Positions 40,830-52,684 of a stretch of 64,000 nt of DNA are shown piece after piece (within the stretch, counting starts at the first letter, position 1; each line of letters opens with the position of its first letter). Source of the stretch: Strigamia acuminata. Taxonomy: Eukaryota > Arthropoda > Chilopoda > Geophilomorpha > Linotaeniidae. The notes under the pieces were generated by a model. The model searched no databases. It saw only the letters and a list, made by a program, of their open reading frames with translations, and was not told where the DNA came from. The position numbers and the translations under genes are program-made. The stretch is taken from contig OX442315.1 of NCBI GenBank assembly GCA_949358305.1, positions 9,202,427 to 9,266,426 on the forward strand. Reading direction: 5' to 3'.

Positions 40830-41990
40830 ACTTTTTCTTTTTGCATTTCTCTTTCTCTTCCTTTTTCTCTTTGGCAAGTTTGGCAGCTTTTTTATCCTTA
40901 AATGGATCTTGCATTTTTGCAGGGTAATCACAGTTCTCATGGGAAACCCGGTTTCTTTCAGGATGCGCACCCTTAGCTTCCAACGTCTTGTAAATGAGAT
41001 CCATTTTGGCTTCATTTTTCTTAAACATCGTCAAGATTGCGGAAACTAATTGCGGCCAGTTCTGTAAAGGAAATACACAATTGTAAATAGAAATTATCCT
41101 CAAACGCAGATAGTTTATCGAGACAATAAACTTCAACAATGTGATTGCTACATGTAGTATCTGTATATTGTTACCGCTTGGCGACTCACGGTGACCTGCA
41201 TCACTTCAAACAGCGCACAGTGGTCCTAAGGTCATTCCCCTTCGCAGGATGGACTCACCAGTGAGGGAAGAAAGGAGCTGAGTGGTGTGGTGGGAGAGAG
41301 AGAGCCGAGACAGCACGGAGAAAGGACATGTGCTGGGAAGGTCCTGAAGATGCTAAGGCAGTCGTGCCCTGAGTGGACTCTGCTTTCCTCACCATTCAGC
41401 ACTATGACGCTCAGTAGTATCAGTAGCATGACGATGGGCTTGCTGCAGCCTCCATGAGCGGCTACATGGGTCATACGGAGTAAGTACGACAGAATGTTCG
41501 TGTGTAACCGACCACGTCACTCATGGGAGCAATCCCCGTGTGTGACGGGTCGGTTGCTGGTGTAGCGTCTCTTATGGCACCGCCACACATGGGTAAATGG
41601 GAGACTCTGACCCCCAGACAACGATTAAAGGCCAAAACTCAACAATCTGGAGTTCCTGTCTCAGTCATTTACGTGAGTTTGCATCACTCCCATAGCAGCC
41701 AGTCCCCAGGCTGTCGTGGGTAAGACCATGTCGGTCACAATATTTACGGTGTTTTATGTTTTTGTTCCAGACGCATTCCTCGTGATACCAAACAATCATT
41801 TCGTCATCGACGTAGAAATAGGTGTTTACAACTGTTAAAATAGTGTTTAATAATGTTTAAAAATGACACCGATAATCAGTCCAAATACATATTACTTACA
41901 GAAACTTTTTGTGTTAAATGCGTCATAATTAAATTGGTATATTCTCTTTTCTTCAAACAAGGGCGTTCCTAGAGCTCTTAAAATCTTAAA
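40830..41990 (-). CDS. Lysine-tail gene, copy A, three or more exons, family not recognised
   Basis: Minus-strand exons join in frame. 41994-41905 (NFKILRALGTPLFEEKRIYQ, donor T|GTAAGT) is followed by acceptor TTTTAACAG near 41832 and TYFYVDDEMIVWYHEEC (about 41825-41770). After an intron the 3' exon ends near 40830 (NEAKMDLIYKTLEAKG, NCDYPAKMQDPFKDKKAAKL, then Lys/Glu-rich). No catalytic motif is evident; the charged tail suggests RNA or protein binding. A 0.6-kb GC-rich sequence is inserted in the last intron (41172-41765). The upstream start is not found, so the copy may be partial. It is the second member of the duplicated host module; copy B is at 43944-44530. Confidence 0.55.
41172..41765. 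mobile_element. GC-rich insertion in the intron of the lysine-tail gene
   Basis: Copy B reads continuously from TAGTATCTATA to TTCCAGA (44256-44270), whereas copy A has about 590 extra bases between the same points. The insert is GC-rich against AT-rich surroundings and shows no clear TIR, poly-A or coding motif. Comparison of paralogues supports insertion; its type is unknown. Confidence 0.5.
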
Positions 41991-42189
41991 ATTCCTGAAA
42001 ATAAATTTAAAAATACAATATATTTGTTAAGTTTTTTAAACCAAAGCCACAAGACATGCAAACAGGCCTGAGAGTAGGCTTAAGAACATAATCTTGGAAA
42101 AATAAAATGTCTTACAATACTTTTACAAGCAAAGCAATAGTGAGTAAATAATATAAAAACTACTTTGAGTTTATGATTGTCATATGCCA

Positions 42190-42275
42190 AAATAGACTAA
42201 TGGGTTAGACGTTCGTCTATGTGGTCTACAAAATAGATAGTCCTGGTTTTGAATCTGAGTGTGGGTAAAAGTTAT
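42190..42275 (+). repeat. tRNA-like SINE head (A and B box)
   Basis: TGGGTTAGACGTTCG resembles an RNA polymerase III A box, and CTGGTTTTGAATCTG, 35 bp later, resembles a B box (GGTTCGAATC). The spacing fits a tRNA-derived SINE head. No cloverleaf good enough for a functional tRNA was found. Confidence 0.4.
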
Positions 42276-42860
42276 AAATAAATTTTAAAAAGATTTTATT
42301 AACAAAACAACTTGGTGACTTTAAATAAATGAAAATACACACATGAAAACTACAAAAACGACTGGAACATAAAAATCGAGTTGGAATTAGTGCCCAGGGA
42401 CAAGAAATATCTTAAAAGCAGCCTCAAATCTGTTATTAAATACATAATTGAACCAACCAATCACAACTAGCATAGAGGGTAGACGATCGAAGCACAAAGT
42501 ACGAAATTGAGAATTACTTAAATTTGATGGTGCTCTATAATTTTCTGATTTTTCTCTAACCTGATTGGTTTAAAAGTTAGATAGTGAATGACCTTGAAAA
42601 TGGCTTTCAAGGTCAAATTTGATGACATCATTGGATTGCTTTCACCCAACTTCCTATACGATCGCTTCATCAAAGTTGGCGTAGATGCAATTGCTCAGGA
42701 AATATTTAGAGGGGACGAGACTTTTAGGACACCCTGTATATCCAGAAATTGTAATTTCCTTTTCTTTTGCAATCCAGGTTTTAATAATTCGAGCAACATA
42801 GCGACTGGATTGCACGTTCAAGCGCAAATCTTGATGTGCCAACATTTTGAGAATAATAAA

Positions 42861-43668
42861 CAGTCAATCGTTGTAATCCAACGCACAGCACTTCGGGTTC
42901 GCACTCGTGTAGTGCCACTACACGTAAACTGGTCAATTTGGGAAAAACGGTGAAGAGAAAGGTGAGGTCTTGGCTAGTATTCAGAACACGGTTCATTTGT
43001 TCTATGGAATAAGTGCGCGACGGCATCGATTGTGATTATCGTTGCTTTATCATGGCAAACAAGTTGTGGCTGTTGATAAATACCTTTAAAACGGGCAGTC
43101 GGTTTAAAACGCTGAAACATCCCTCGCACGTCACACTAGTTCTTACTACAGACAAACACTCGAGTTTTACGCAATTGGCTAAAGAAGAGAGCCCAGTGTC
43201 GCTGATGTCTTTGCACTCGGTTAAATCGAGATGTGTCAATTGTCGACAATTGCGATCGATTTCAGCGGCGACCTGGTCCGTGCATTCTGGTGTGCTTAAG
43301 TTTAAGCGTTGAATTTGCGGCAAATGTGACAGCAGTTTGATTATTCGTCGAGATGGGAGATTAAGCAAGTTTGATAAGTCTAAGTCGATGAGGTTTATGC
43401 ACACGTGGCCAATTTTGTTGAACAAACGATTCAAGGGTAGATCGAACATGTATAATTCCCACAACCTTGTCGTGCTGGAATGAATGAAAATGTTTGATTT
43501 TAAACATTTATAGAGCTCACGTTTGTTTTCGCGTTGACGCAATCTTTCATATATGGTCCGGATTAAGACGGGAGGGAAAGGTCGTTGAGTTAATTAGGCT
43601 TGCATGGCGACGAAATCAGTCACAATCTTACTTAAACACAGTTCTTGCAGATTTTTCTTGTAAGGCAT
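42861..43668 (-). pseudogene. LRR gene copy 6, truncated and frameshifted
   Basis: The N-terminal start (MPYKKNLQELCLSKI, ATG 43668) leads into LRRs to GLQRLTV at about 42865, where a dispersed repeat (42740-42860) replaces the C-terminal repeats. Frame changes lie near 43590 and 43030 (AMIKQR then a new frame). The gene is disabled. Confidence 0.82.
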
Positions 43669-43943
43669 GTTGATTAAGCAGTTGCAAATTCGAATGTTTA
43701 AAATTCTGTCAACAAGCCGTTTAAATGTATATGCTAGCAACGTGTGGCCAACACGTTCGGGCTGCGCGGCATAAGATTTTTAAAAATTAAAAGAAAATCG
43801 ATTTTATAATCATCAAATGTTTATATTTCTGTTTAATAAATTAATTACGGTTTGTGAATGTGTCGTTTTTATTGAATTTTGAGAAGTGTGGAACTTAAAA
43901 ACGGAATTTTTGCGATAGTTCTGCTTTTATTGATACATTATAA

Positions 43944-44530
43944 TTATTGTTTTTCCTTTTTGCATTTTTCTTTCTCTTCCTCTTTCTCTTTGGCAAGTTT
44001 GGCAGCTTTTTTATCCTTAAACGGATCTTGCATTATTGCAGGATAATCACAGTTCTTATGGGAAATCCAGTTTTTTTCAGAGTGTCCACCCTTAGCTTTT
44101 AACATCTTGTAAATGAGTTCGATTTTAGCCTCATTTTTCTTAACATCCTCAAGATTGCGGAAACCTGCTACCATGAACGCTGTCAAGGAAATACACAATT
44201 TTAAACGGAAATTATCTTCAACCATAAGCTTCAACAATGCGATTGCCACATTTAGTATCTATATTCCAGAAGCATGTTCCATGTTCCAGAAGCATTCCTC
44301 TTCATACCAAATAATCATTTCGTCATCGACTTAGAAATAAGTGTTGACGTCTGTTAAAATAGTACTCCGTATTTAATAATGTTTAAGAAATGAGACCGAT
44401 AATCACTTCAAATCCATCTTTACTTACAGAAACTTTTTACGTTAAATGCATCAAAATAATATCGGTATACTCTCTTCTCTTTAAGCAAAGACGTTCCCAT
44501 ATCATTTAAAACCTTAAAATCCCTGAAAAT
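43944..44530 (-). pseudogene. Lysine-tail gene, copy B
   Basis: It parallels copy A: exon 44520-44430 (DFKVLNDMGTSLLKEKRVYR, donor T|GTAAGT), exon near 44340-44290 with an in-frame stop in TYF-stop-VDDEMIIWYEEEC, and the tail NEAKIELIYKMLKAKGG, KNCDYPAIMQDPFKDKKAAK. An 18-bp local duplication (GTTCCATGTTCCAGAAGCAT region, 44275-44295) is present. The stop marks it as a pseudogene. Confidence 0.65.
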
Positions 44531-44751
44531 AAATTTAAAAATACAATTTATTTAATAAGTTGGTTTTAATCAAAGCCACGAGACATGCAAACAGGCCTAA
44601 GAGTAGGCTTAAGAAGATAATATTGAAAGAAATAAAATGTAAAGGTATAAAATACTGTATACTGTGGTTACCCATTCTCCTTCAGGCTTACAAAGTTATG
44701 AAATTGACCAATCTCATCGAAGAAACTGTTCCAAATAAAACATGACATCCT

Positions 44752-44917
44752 TGTGGTATTCTGTTGTACATCCGCGTCACTGGATGGCGCTACGCGCGGT
44801 GACACCTGGCGCCGGTGTTTACCTGCGTGATTAAAGTGAATAAAATCATCAGTTTATATTATGTGCATCAACCTAAGCATACGTGTCTTTATTGAGTACA
44901 AACATAAAGATACGACA
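44752..44917 (+). repeat. 5' LTR of Gypsy D
   Basis: Starts TGTGGTATTCTG and ends GATACGACA; direct repeat of 62582-62740. TTGGCGACGAGGATT, the probable primer-site region, follows it. Confidence 0.9.
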
Positions 44918-45051
44918 TTGGCGACGAGGATTAAAAGAAATCGAATCAGAATCCACTCGCATCAAGAGCGGCGCTTGACATCAGGCAACTTAAGTACTGT
45001 GAGTGTGTTCGTAAAGTGGGCGTGACCGCGGCGAAGGTGATTTAGCACGAA

Positions 45052-48000
45052 ATGGCCACCAATTTAAATTTGCCAACGGTTGGAAATTTTGACATTTCGA
45101 CGGGGAATTTGGACTATCGCTGGATAAAGGGGAGTAAGGCATTTGAATACTATTTAGTAGCGGCAAGGGTCGGAGAGGCGCAGAAACTAGCCACGTTGCT
45201 ACATCTCGCCGGGACTGACGTGCAGGATATTTACGATACGTTTGAGGCCGCAAATAAAGTTACATATGATTTGACCTTGGCAGCGTTGGCCGTTTACTTC
45301 AACCCGAGGAAAAATCTCAGGTTTGAGAGGCATGTGTTCAGACAACAGACCCAGGAGCCCGCCGAATTGATGGATGCTTTTGTGACCCGATTAAAGACAA
45401 TGGTTAAAAGCTGCGAATTTGGAGTTTTAGAAGAGGATTTGATCGTCGACCAGGTGTTAGAAAAGGGCCGCGACAAAGGATTGCAATGGCGCTTGTTGCG
45501 CGAGACAGACCTGACCTTGGCTCAATTGTTGACGTTGGCCCGTTCGTCAGAAGCTAGTGAACAGCACGCAACAGCGATGGAGCGTACGGCGACGGAGAAT
45601 AGCAAGGAAAACCTCGTAAATCAGCTTAGCAGTGAGAAAAAACCATTTTTTAAGAATCGTGGTAAAAGTGGGCGTGGCACATTTCGCAAGTTCAACGCGA
45701 AACCGCAGAATACGGACGACAGACGTTTTGATAATTCCCAAGCAGTGAAGGAATGCTATCGTTGTGGCCACAAGGACCATTTAGCAAATGACTGCACCGT
45801 TGCAAAGAACAAAGAGTGCGGGTTTTGTCACAAAATTGGTCATTTTGCTAAAGTTTGCAGGTTAAAGAGCGCCGGAGGTTGTGCACGTGGAAAGGAGCGT
45901 GTTCAGTATGTTGGCGTGAACGAGTACGACTACGACAGCGAGTATTCGTGCTGCATAACGTCTCAGGAACGAAATAATGGCGTGACGGTGAAAATTGACC
46001 AACAAGAGGTAAAAGTTTTGATTGATTCGGGTTCTTCGGTGAATACAGTGGATCAAAAGACTTGGACATTGTTGAAAAGAAAGGGAATCAAGTTAACACC
46101 GACAAAGACTAGACTATTTGCGTACGGAGTAAGCGAGCCTTTGATAGTTAGCGGTGAATTTAATGCACAGGTACCAATAGCTAAAAAGTGAGTAAATACG
46201 AGATTTTTGGTTGTGCCGTCGGGAAAATTGCCTTTATTGTCCAGGAAAACATCCAAAGAGCTGGGATTGTTGAAAATTGACGAAGAAATTGTGAATGAAG
46301 TTAATAATGATGACATTTTATTTGATGAGTCCGTAGGAAAACTGCGAAAGGATCTTGCCAACCGGATTACGAAATTCCGAGATGTCTTTAAAGGAATTGG
46401 AAAACTGGAACTGGAACTTTACATGGATTCGAATGTCCGACCGGTGGCACAATCGGTCCGACGAAGACCCTTCCATATTCGTAAGCAGTTAGACATCGAA
46501 ATTGACAATCTTTTGCAGGCTGACATCATCGAGCCAGTTACCGGGGCGACGGAGTGGGTTTCACCCGTCGTGCCCGTGAAAAAGCCCGATGGCTCGATCA
46601 GGATCTGCCTCGATATGCGTGCCGTCAACGAGGCGGTGAAGAGGAACCGTCATCCGTTGCCCACTATGGAAGAGGTCCTGGACGAAATCGACGGTGCCGA
46701 GTTGATTTCGAAACTCGATTGTCGTCAGGGATACCTGCAGATTCCTCTCAAACCGGATTCGCGACGTTACACCGTGTTCGTGACACATAGGGGACTTTTT
46801 CGTGAAAAGAGACTCTTCTTCGGAATTGCCAGCGCACCGGAGGAGTATCAACGGATAATTCAGAATATCTTGGCCGAGTGCGAAGGCACAAAAAATTCTC
46901 TTGACGACATTGTCGTGCACGGGAAAACAGTCGCGGAACATGACCAGCGATTGGAAAAAGTTCTCGAGACGTTATCCCGAAATGGTTTGACATTGAACCT
47001 TAAAAAATGTTGTTTTGACGTATCAAAGGTGACTTTTCTCGGACATGTAATTTCGAAAAGTGGTATTTCCGTTGCAGAGTCGAAAGTTGAGGCGGTGCGA
47101 AATGCCATTGCGCCAAAGAACGAGACGGAAATCCGAAGTTTTCTGGGCCTAATTAACTACTGTGCACGGTATATTCCGAACTTCGCGACTGAGGCGGAGC
47201 CGCTACGATTGATGGCCAGGAAGGACGTCACTTTCGTATGGGGAAAACGTCAGAACGACGCATTTGAAAAATTGAAAGGACTTTTATGCAGCTCCGACGT
47301 TTTGGCGTTTTTTCGAAAAAATGTCGAAACCGAGTTAATCGTCGACGCGTCGCCGGTCGGTCTCGGGGCCGTGCTGACCCAGCGTGAGGCTGACGGCCAA
47401 ATGAAACCAATTGCGTTCGCCAGCCGAACGTTGTCGGACGTTGAAAGACGATATTAACAGACTGAGAAAGAGGGGCTCGCAGTCGTCTGGGGCTGTGAGC
47501 GCTTCAGAATGTATTTAATTGGCATGCCATTTCTCTTAATTACAGACCATAAAGTGTTGGAAACCATCTACGGAACCAGGTCGAAGCCATCCGCCAGGAT
47601 GGAAAGATGGGTGCTGAGATTGCAGCCATTCGAATTCACGATTCGTCACCGGCCGGGCAGCGCGAACATAGCGGACGCGCTGTCTCGTTTGCTGCCCGTC
47701 CGAGAGGGAAAAAGTGTTTTTGGACGAACAGAGGGCCATGTGCGGTTTGTGGTTGAGAGTGCGCTGCCAAAAGCGTTGACCTTACAAGAAGTGGAATTGG
47801 CGTCGTGAGCAGACGAAACTATTAGTGGAATTAATAAGTGTTTGCAGGACGGGACTCAATTTAATGTAAATCTTCAGAAATTTCAGCTTATCAGAAGGGA
47901 ATTGGCGATGGCAAATGGAATTTTGCTCTGTGGAGCACGGATTGTGATGCCCGACGCTTTGCGAAGAAAAGTAGTCGAATTGGGACACCAAGGTCACCAG

Positions 48001-49124
48001 GGCATCGTCCGGACCAAGCAACGCCTACGTGAGAAGGTCTGGTGGCCTGGCCTGGATCACGACGTTGAGCGTGCGGTGCGGCAATGTCATGCTTGCCAGC
48101 ACAGTGGTGCGACGGAAAAGCCGGAGCCAATCAAAAGCACGCCACTGCCAAAAGGACCGTGGCGGGAGTTGGCAATTGATATTTGCGGTCCGTTTAAGGA
48201 CGGCAATTCTATTGTCGTTCTTGTCGATTATTATTCGCGCTGGCCCAAGGTGCGGATTTTAAAGTCGACAAGGTCGGAAGCAATAACTGTTTGGCTGCGC
48301 CGAGTTTTCGAGCGATGGGGAATTCCGGAGTCGTTGACTTCGGACAACGGACCTCAGTTTGTGGTGGAACACTTTAGGGATTTTTTGATCGAGCGTGGAG
48401 TCCACCATCGCAGGGTCACTCCATACTGGGCTCAGGCTAACGGAACAGTTGAGCGGCTGAATAAGTCATTTGTCAAGGCTTTCTGATCGGCGGAGGTCGA
48501 GGGCAGTGACTGGAAAAAGGCACTTGGGACATTTTTGCAGTCATATAGGAGTACGCCACATCGTACTACCGGAGTGTCGCCGTACGAAGCAATGACGAAT
48601 AGGAAAATGCGAACAAAAATTCTGCAAATAATGACTGAAGAGAAAGGAAAATTGCATCGTTTGGTAAAAAAGAGAGATGCCGAAGAAAAGGATAAGTCGA
48701 AGCAGTATGCGGATCAGCGTCGTGGGAGTAAGGAAAGCGATATTCAACGAGGCGATAGAGTTTTGGTGGCAAAGTCAAGAATGCACAAGCTCGACCTCGC
48801 ATACGAGCACGATTTGATGACGGTATTGCGGAAGGACGGGAATTGTTTATTGTTGAAATCAAGCGATGGCAGAATCGTGAAGAGAAACGTCACGAAAGTT
48901 AGACGATACTTCCCATTAGATGACGACAGCAGTCCAGTGGAGGCGGTACCTGTGCAGCCGAGGCCGAATGCCCATTTGCAGCCAGGGCCACCATTGAGAG
49001 GCGTACGACGTGGAGCGAGATGTGTACCGGACCCCAATGTGGTGCCAAGGAGATCCGAGCGGAAGAGGAGAGCACCGGAATACTTGGGCAGTTATGATAT
49101 GTCGACACGTCTAAGCTTGTTAAC
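45052..49124 (+). pseudogene. gag-pol: Gypsy D Gag-Pol, one frame with four nonsense codons
   Basis: The whole coding part lies in one reading frame. In order: helical Gag; two CCHC knuckles (CYRCGHKDHLANDC, about 45754; CGFCHKIGHFAKVC, about 45815); retropepsin LIDSGSSVNTVD (about 46015); RT (ICLDMRAVNEAV, SKLDCRQGYLQI, LDDIVVHGK about 46900); RNase H (VDASPVGLGAVL, TDHKVLETIYG); integrase HHCC (HQGHQGIVRTKQ...CHAC, about 47980-48100); and DDE residues (DICGPF, TSDNGPQF, NGTVERLN). In-frame stops stand at 46189, 47455, 47806 and 48484; no frameshift is seen. The frame is then interrupted by the GGATC-rich insertion at 49125 and would end at a stop at 62409-62411. Mag/K02A2.6-like. Inactive by its stops. 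Confidence 0.9.
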
Positions 49125-49146
49125 GGATCGGATTGGATCGGATTTC
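49125..49146. mobile_element. Left end of a GGATC-rich element inserted in Gypsy D
   Basis: GGATCGGATTGGATCGGATT directly follows GTTAAC (49119-49124), which recurs at 62369-62374 where Gypsy D resumes. This suggests a 6-bp target duplication. The remainder of the element lies at about 61930-62368; the Copia and Gypsy F insertions intervene. Confidence 0.65.
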
Positions 49147-49302
49147 TGCGCGAGAATGCGCAGAAAATTCGGTACGAAACGGTACCAAATACTTAACAAA
49201 CGCGTTACGAACATACGCGTTATGTGTGGAAGCTATGCGTGTGTCGACCAAATGAATGTCGACGAAACGTACTGTACACCAAAGGAAAATTAAATGTCGC
49301 GC

Positions 49303-50700
49303 TTAATACGAGCGATTCGGAGATGATTTGGAGCGACTCGGAGATGATTTGAAGCTACACGATTCCCGTTCTCGGTGGCGATAATGGCATACGCGATTCC
49401 CGTGCGCAACACACGTCCTTGGTGTGGCAAACGAGGAAATAATGCTTGAATCTTCAATTTTCTTTGCAAAAACGTGAAGTTTCGAATCAAAAATGTCGAT
49501 GTGATATTTTGCTTTATCGATCCTCGAAGCTGAAATGAGATTAGCGGTAAAATTAGGTGCATAAAGAACATTTGCTAATGTGACTGCGCATGGATGTCCA
49601 TCTACTAATGTTGACAAAACAACTGAACCCATCCCTTCTACAGGGGAACTTCCTTGACCAAGGTCCACATTAAATGGAGCAACTCTGCAATATGTCGAGA
49701 ACCACTCTCGAATGTGACAAACATGATCTGTTGCCCCACAGTCTACAATCCACTCATTTGCTGTGGTGATGTGGGCTTCTACCGTTGGAGTAGGAAAGAT
49801 AGGAATTGGAACAGTTGGATTTGAGACGAAAAATGTGCCTTTTCGTGGTACTTGCGATGATTCTCGCTGTTTCGACTTCTCACGCGATTTGCCTTTTGGA
49901 CGTTGACTTTTGCTTCTGTTTCTGCGAGCGAAATTATTTGAAGGCATGGTCGACTTTTCACGACGAGGTTCAGGACATTGGTTTGCGTAATGTCCGAGTT
50001 CTTCGCAGTTGTAACAACGAACAGTTGCCAACGAGCGTTGGACACGTGTTTCTGGATTTCGTCCACGAGAATCGTTGGCATAAGCTGATGTAGAATTGGA
50101 TTTTCTGCTGGAGATTGATTGGAGGCGCAGATACTCTGCTAAGAGTTGTTCAGCCACTTTAACTGAAGTGAAATCTGCTTTCGACCAGTGGTAAATACTA
50201 AAAGTGGCCTGTGCGTACTCCTCAGGTAGAAAATCGAGATATTGATAGGCTAAATGCTTATCTTCTACCTTTTCATCAACATCTTCCAATTGGCGTGCTG
50301 CATAGTTGACTCGGGCGAGAAAATCAGCCATTTCTTCCCCCGACTTCATGCGCAAATGAAGAAAATCACGGCGCATCGCCGCCTGACGAGCGAGGGAGCT
50401 GGGGGCATAGATACTGTTTAACTTGTCCCACGCCTCTTTAGGAGTTGTGCATGAATCCAGCGATGATTTCTTCGCTTCTGACACGTAAACATATATTGTC
50501 CCCAATGCGCGATTTTGATGCCTGTTCCATTTCTTCTTTTCTTTTTCTGTGGCTGCAGGGTCGAGTTTTTCGGATCCATCTATATAATGCCATAGCCCCT
50601 CTGACATTAATAGCATCTTCATACTACGACGCCACATCTCATAGTTCCCAACATCCAAAATTGGGATTCGAGTTGGGTTGGAATCCGAATTCTTCATCAT
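49303..50700 (-). pseudogene. gag: Copia E Gag-protease, truncated
   Basis: Frame of 465 codons, start at 50700. The first 200 residues match Copia-type Gag (NYEMWRRSMKMLL; EAWDKLNSIYAP; ALGTIYVYVSEA). A CCHC knuckle CYNCEELGHYANQC (about 50000) and a basic region follow. The protease active-site block WIVDCGATDHVC (about 49750) and LYAPNFTANLISASRI follow. The last 45 codons (from about 49450) come from the truncated LTR. Everything after protease has been deleted. Confidence 0.88.
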
Positions 50701-50888
50701 TTTGATGGAAATCTGTCAAATAAATAACTAAAGACAATATAAGACAGCCAAAAATATTGTAGGAGTTGGCACTGAATTGAATGCTAACTCTAAACAGAGA
50801 AATAATCGTGAAAAACGATTTATTTGTGAAAATTTTCACCAAAAACTCAATACTTGCGAAAATTAGGTTGTCCAGGATGGCCAGCAGG

Positions 50889-50912
50889 GGACGCAACCAC
50901 CCTCTGCTACCA
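50889..50912 (-). other. Primer binding site of Copia E (initiator tRNA-Met)
   Basis: The minus strand reads TGGTAGCAGAGGGTGGTT next to the LTR, one mismatch from the complement of the animal initiator tRNA-Met 3' end (TGGTAGCAGAGGATGGTT), as in Drosophila-type Copia elements. Confidence 0.75.
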
Positions 50913-51231
50913 AATGCGCGAGAATGCGCAGAAAATTCGGTACGAAACGGTACCAAATACTTAACAAACGCGTTACGAACATACGCGTTATGTGTGGAAG
51001 CTATGCGTGTGTCGACCAAATGAATGTCGACGAAACGTACTGGACACCAAAGGAAAATAAAATGTCGCGCTTAATACGAGCGATTCGGAGATGATTTGGA
51101 GCGACTCGGAGATGATTTGAAGCTACACGATTCCCGTTCTCGGTGGCGATAATGGCATACGCGATTCCCGTGCGCAACACACGTCCTTGGTGTGGCAAAC
51201 GAGGAAATAATGCTTGAAATGATGGCCAACA

Positions 51232-51550
51232 CTTATAGCAACGTGTTGGCTGTCCTTAACTACTAAATAAAACCAAAAACAAACAATTTAATCAACTAAA
51301 AAGGAACTTACATCAGGATAACATTGGAAAGGCATGTCCTGCCTGTGCGTCGCCATTTTGAATGAGTGACGCAGCACTCTGGTGGCGATCATGAACAACA
51401 AAAGTGAAAAGGCATTAGAGCCTGCTACATGTTCAATGCTTTATGCATTGAAAAAAGAACTAACAATCCGCATGATGCGGTTAATTGAAAATAAACAACA
51501 TATGATGTTTGGAAATACAATTAATCAAATAAATGATTGGGGAATCCAAG
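51232..51550. other. Unassigned 0.3 kb between Copia E and Gypsy F
   Basis: It contains TTCAAAATGGCG-like sequence on the minus strand and AT-rich DNA. It may be the outer part of a longer Copia LTR, or a relic of another element. No coding seen. Confidence 0.35.
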
Positions 51551-52684
51551 TGTGATGGATCGCGAGTCTAGGTGGTTTAGAAGCGTTTGAAAGACGCCGC
51601 GAAACAGTAAATTCACACACCCTGGTAGTTTCGTACCTGCCGTAAATCGAATGTGCGCAGGAAGTGGCAGCTAACACACTCTCAGATACTGTACACCACA
51701 CTAATATTTATTTGTGGCCGAGTATCCCGAGCTGTAAAACTCGGGGACAGAATGTCCGGTAGTCGCGTCTGAACCAAAACCCAACGCGTGACCCGCCAAC
51801 AATCGTGTTTTCACACGAAGGCAAACGAATGCACGTCTCGTAGTGGCTCATAAGCAACCCCAAACCGTCGAGTTTGAACGAGGATGGGCAATTTACTCGT
51901 GCTTATACAACGCACGGGCCCTAAACCTAACTCTAAACCTGACTTAATGCTTAATTAAAGCTAAAGCCCAAATGGCAGGCGGCTAAACTAAGCTAAATGC
52001 ACGCGCACGCGAAAGAAACGACACAAACTTCGAACTTATGGCCAACAAATCCTGTTTGGCCTTGGATAACGCGTCACGGCGATAAAACATGAACAAAAAG
52101 GAGCAGGAAAACAAATGGTGAACGAGTGGTGTAAAACCGTGAGTTAACACGCGAAATGAAATGAAAGCCTGAAACCGTGTTGCAGAATTCCAGGGCGAAT
52201 GCAAAGCTACAAGTGAGCTTCGGAGTTAAACCTCAGCCATGAGCACTGGCTCCAAAGGAGCACCTACGCGTTCGGGATACTGAGATCAACTGAAGCAAAA
52301 GAGGAAAAATAGGGTGAGAGGTAAACTTGGACTCAACCAAGCTTGACCAATCACGGAAGAGTCAAGAGCCAATCACCACTGTCGGTGCATACTGATGAGT
52401 ATGACTGATGACGACGCGTGATGACCAGAATAGATATGCAAATAGACTTGCATCAAAATCATAAACTAAAGAAGAAAAACTAGGAGTAGATAAGAGAAAA
52501 GTGAGAGAATGAAGAGAAAGTTAGGAGTGAGTAAGAGATAAGATAGAGAGAAAAATGAGGAAAACTCACGAATGAACATAAACAATACAACAACACAAGG
52601 TAAAGACAAATTAAGGTTTAACTTGGAACAAAACACGGGGTTAACAATGCGTACGTTTTGTACGCGTAACACCGGGCCGTGACA
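51551..52684 (-). repeat. 3' LTR of Gypsy F
   Basis: 1134-bp direct repeat of 60740-61873. Small frames within it (for example 51983-52204) recur identically in the other LTR and are not genes. Confidence 0.92.

Larger units (their letters stand above)
49147..51231 (-). mobile_element. Ty1/Copia element E, internally deleted
   Basis: A near-perfect direct repeat (49147-49450 versus 50915-51218) marks its LTRs. The right LTR extends to 51231 (minus strand start TGTTGGCCATCATTTC); the left one is truncated at its start. A tRNA-iMet primer site lies at 50889-50912. Gag and protease are present, but integrase, RT and RNase H are gone: the coding frame runs from protease directly into the left LTR near 49451. 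The flanks do not match, so the junctions have been altered. Confidence 0.85.
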
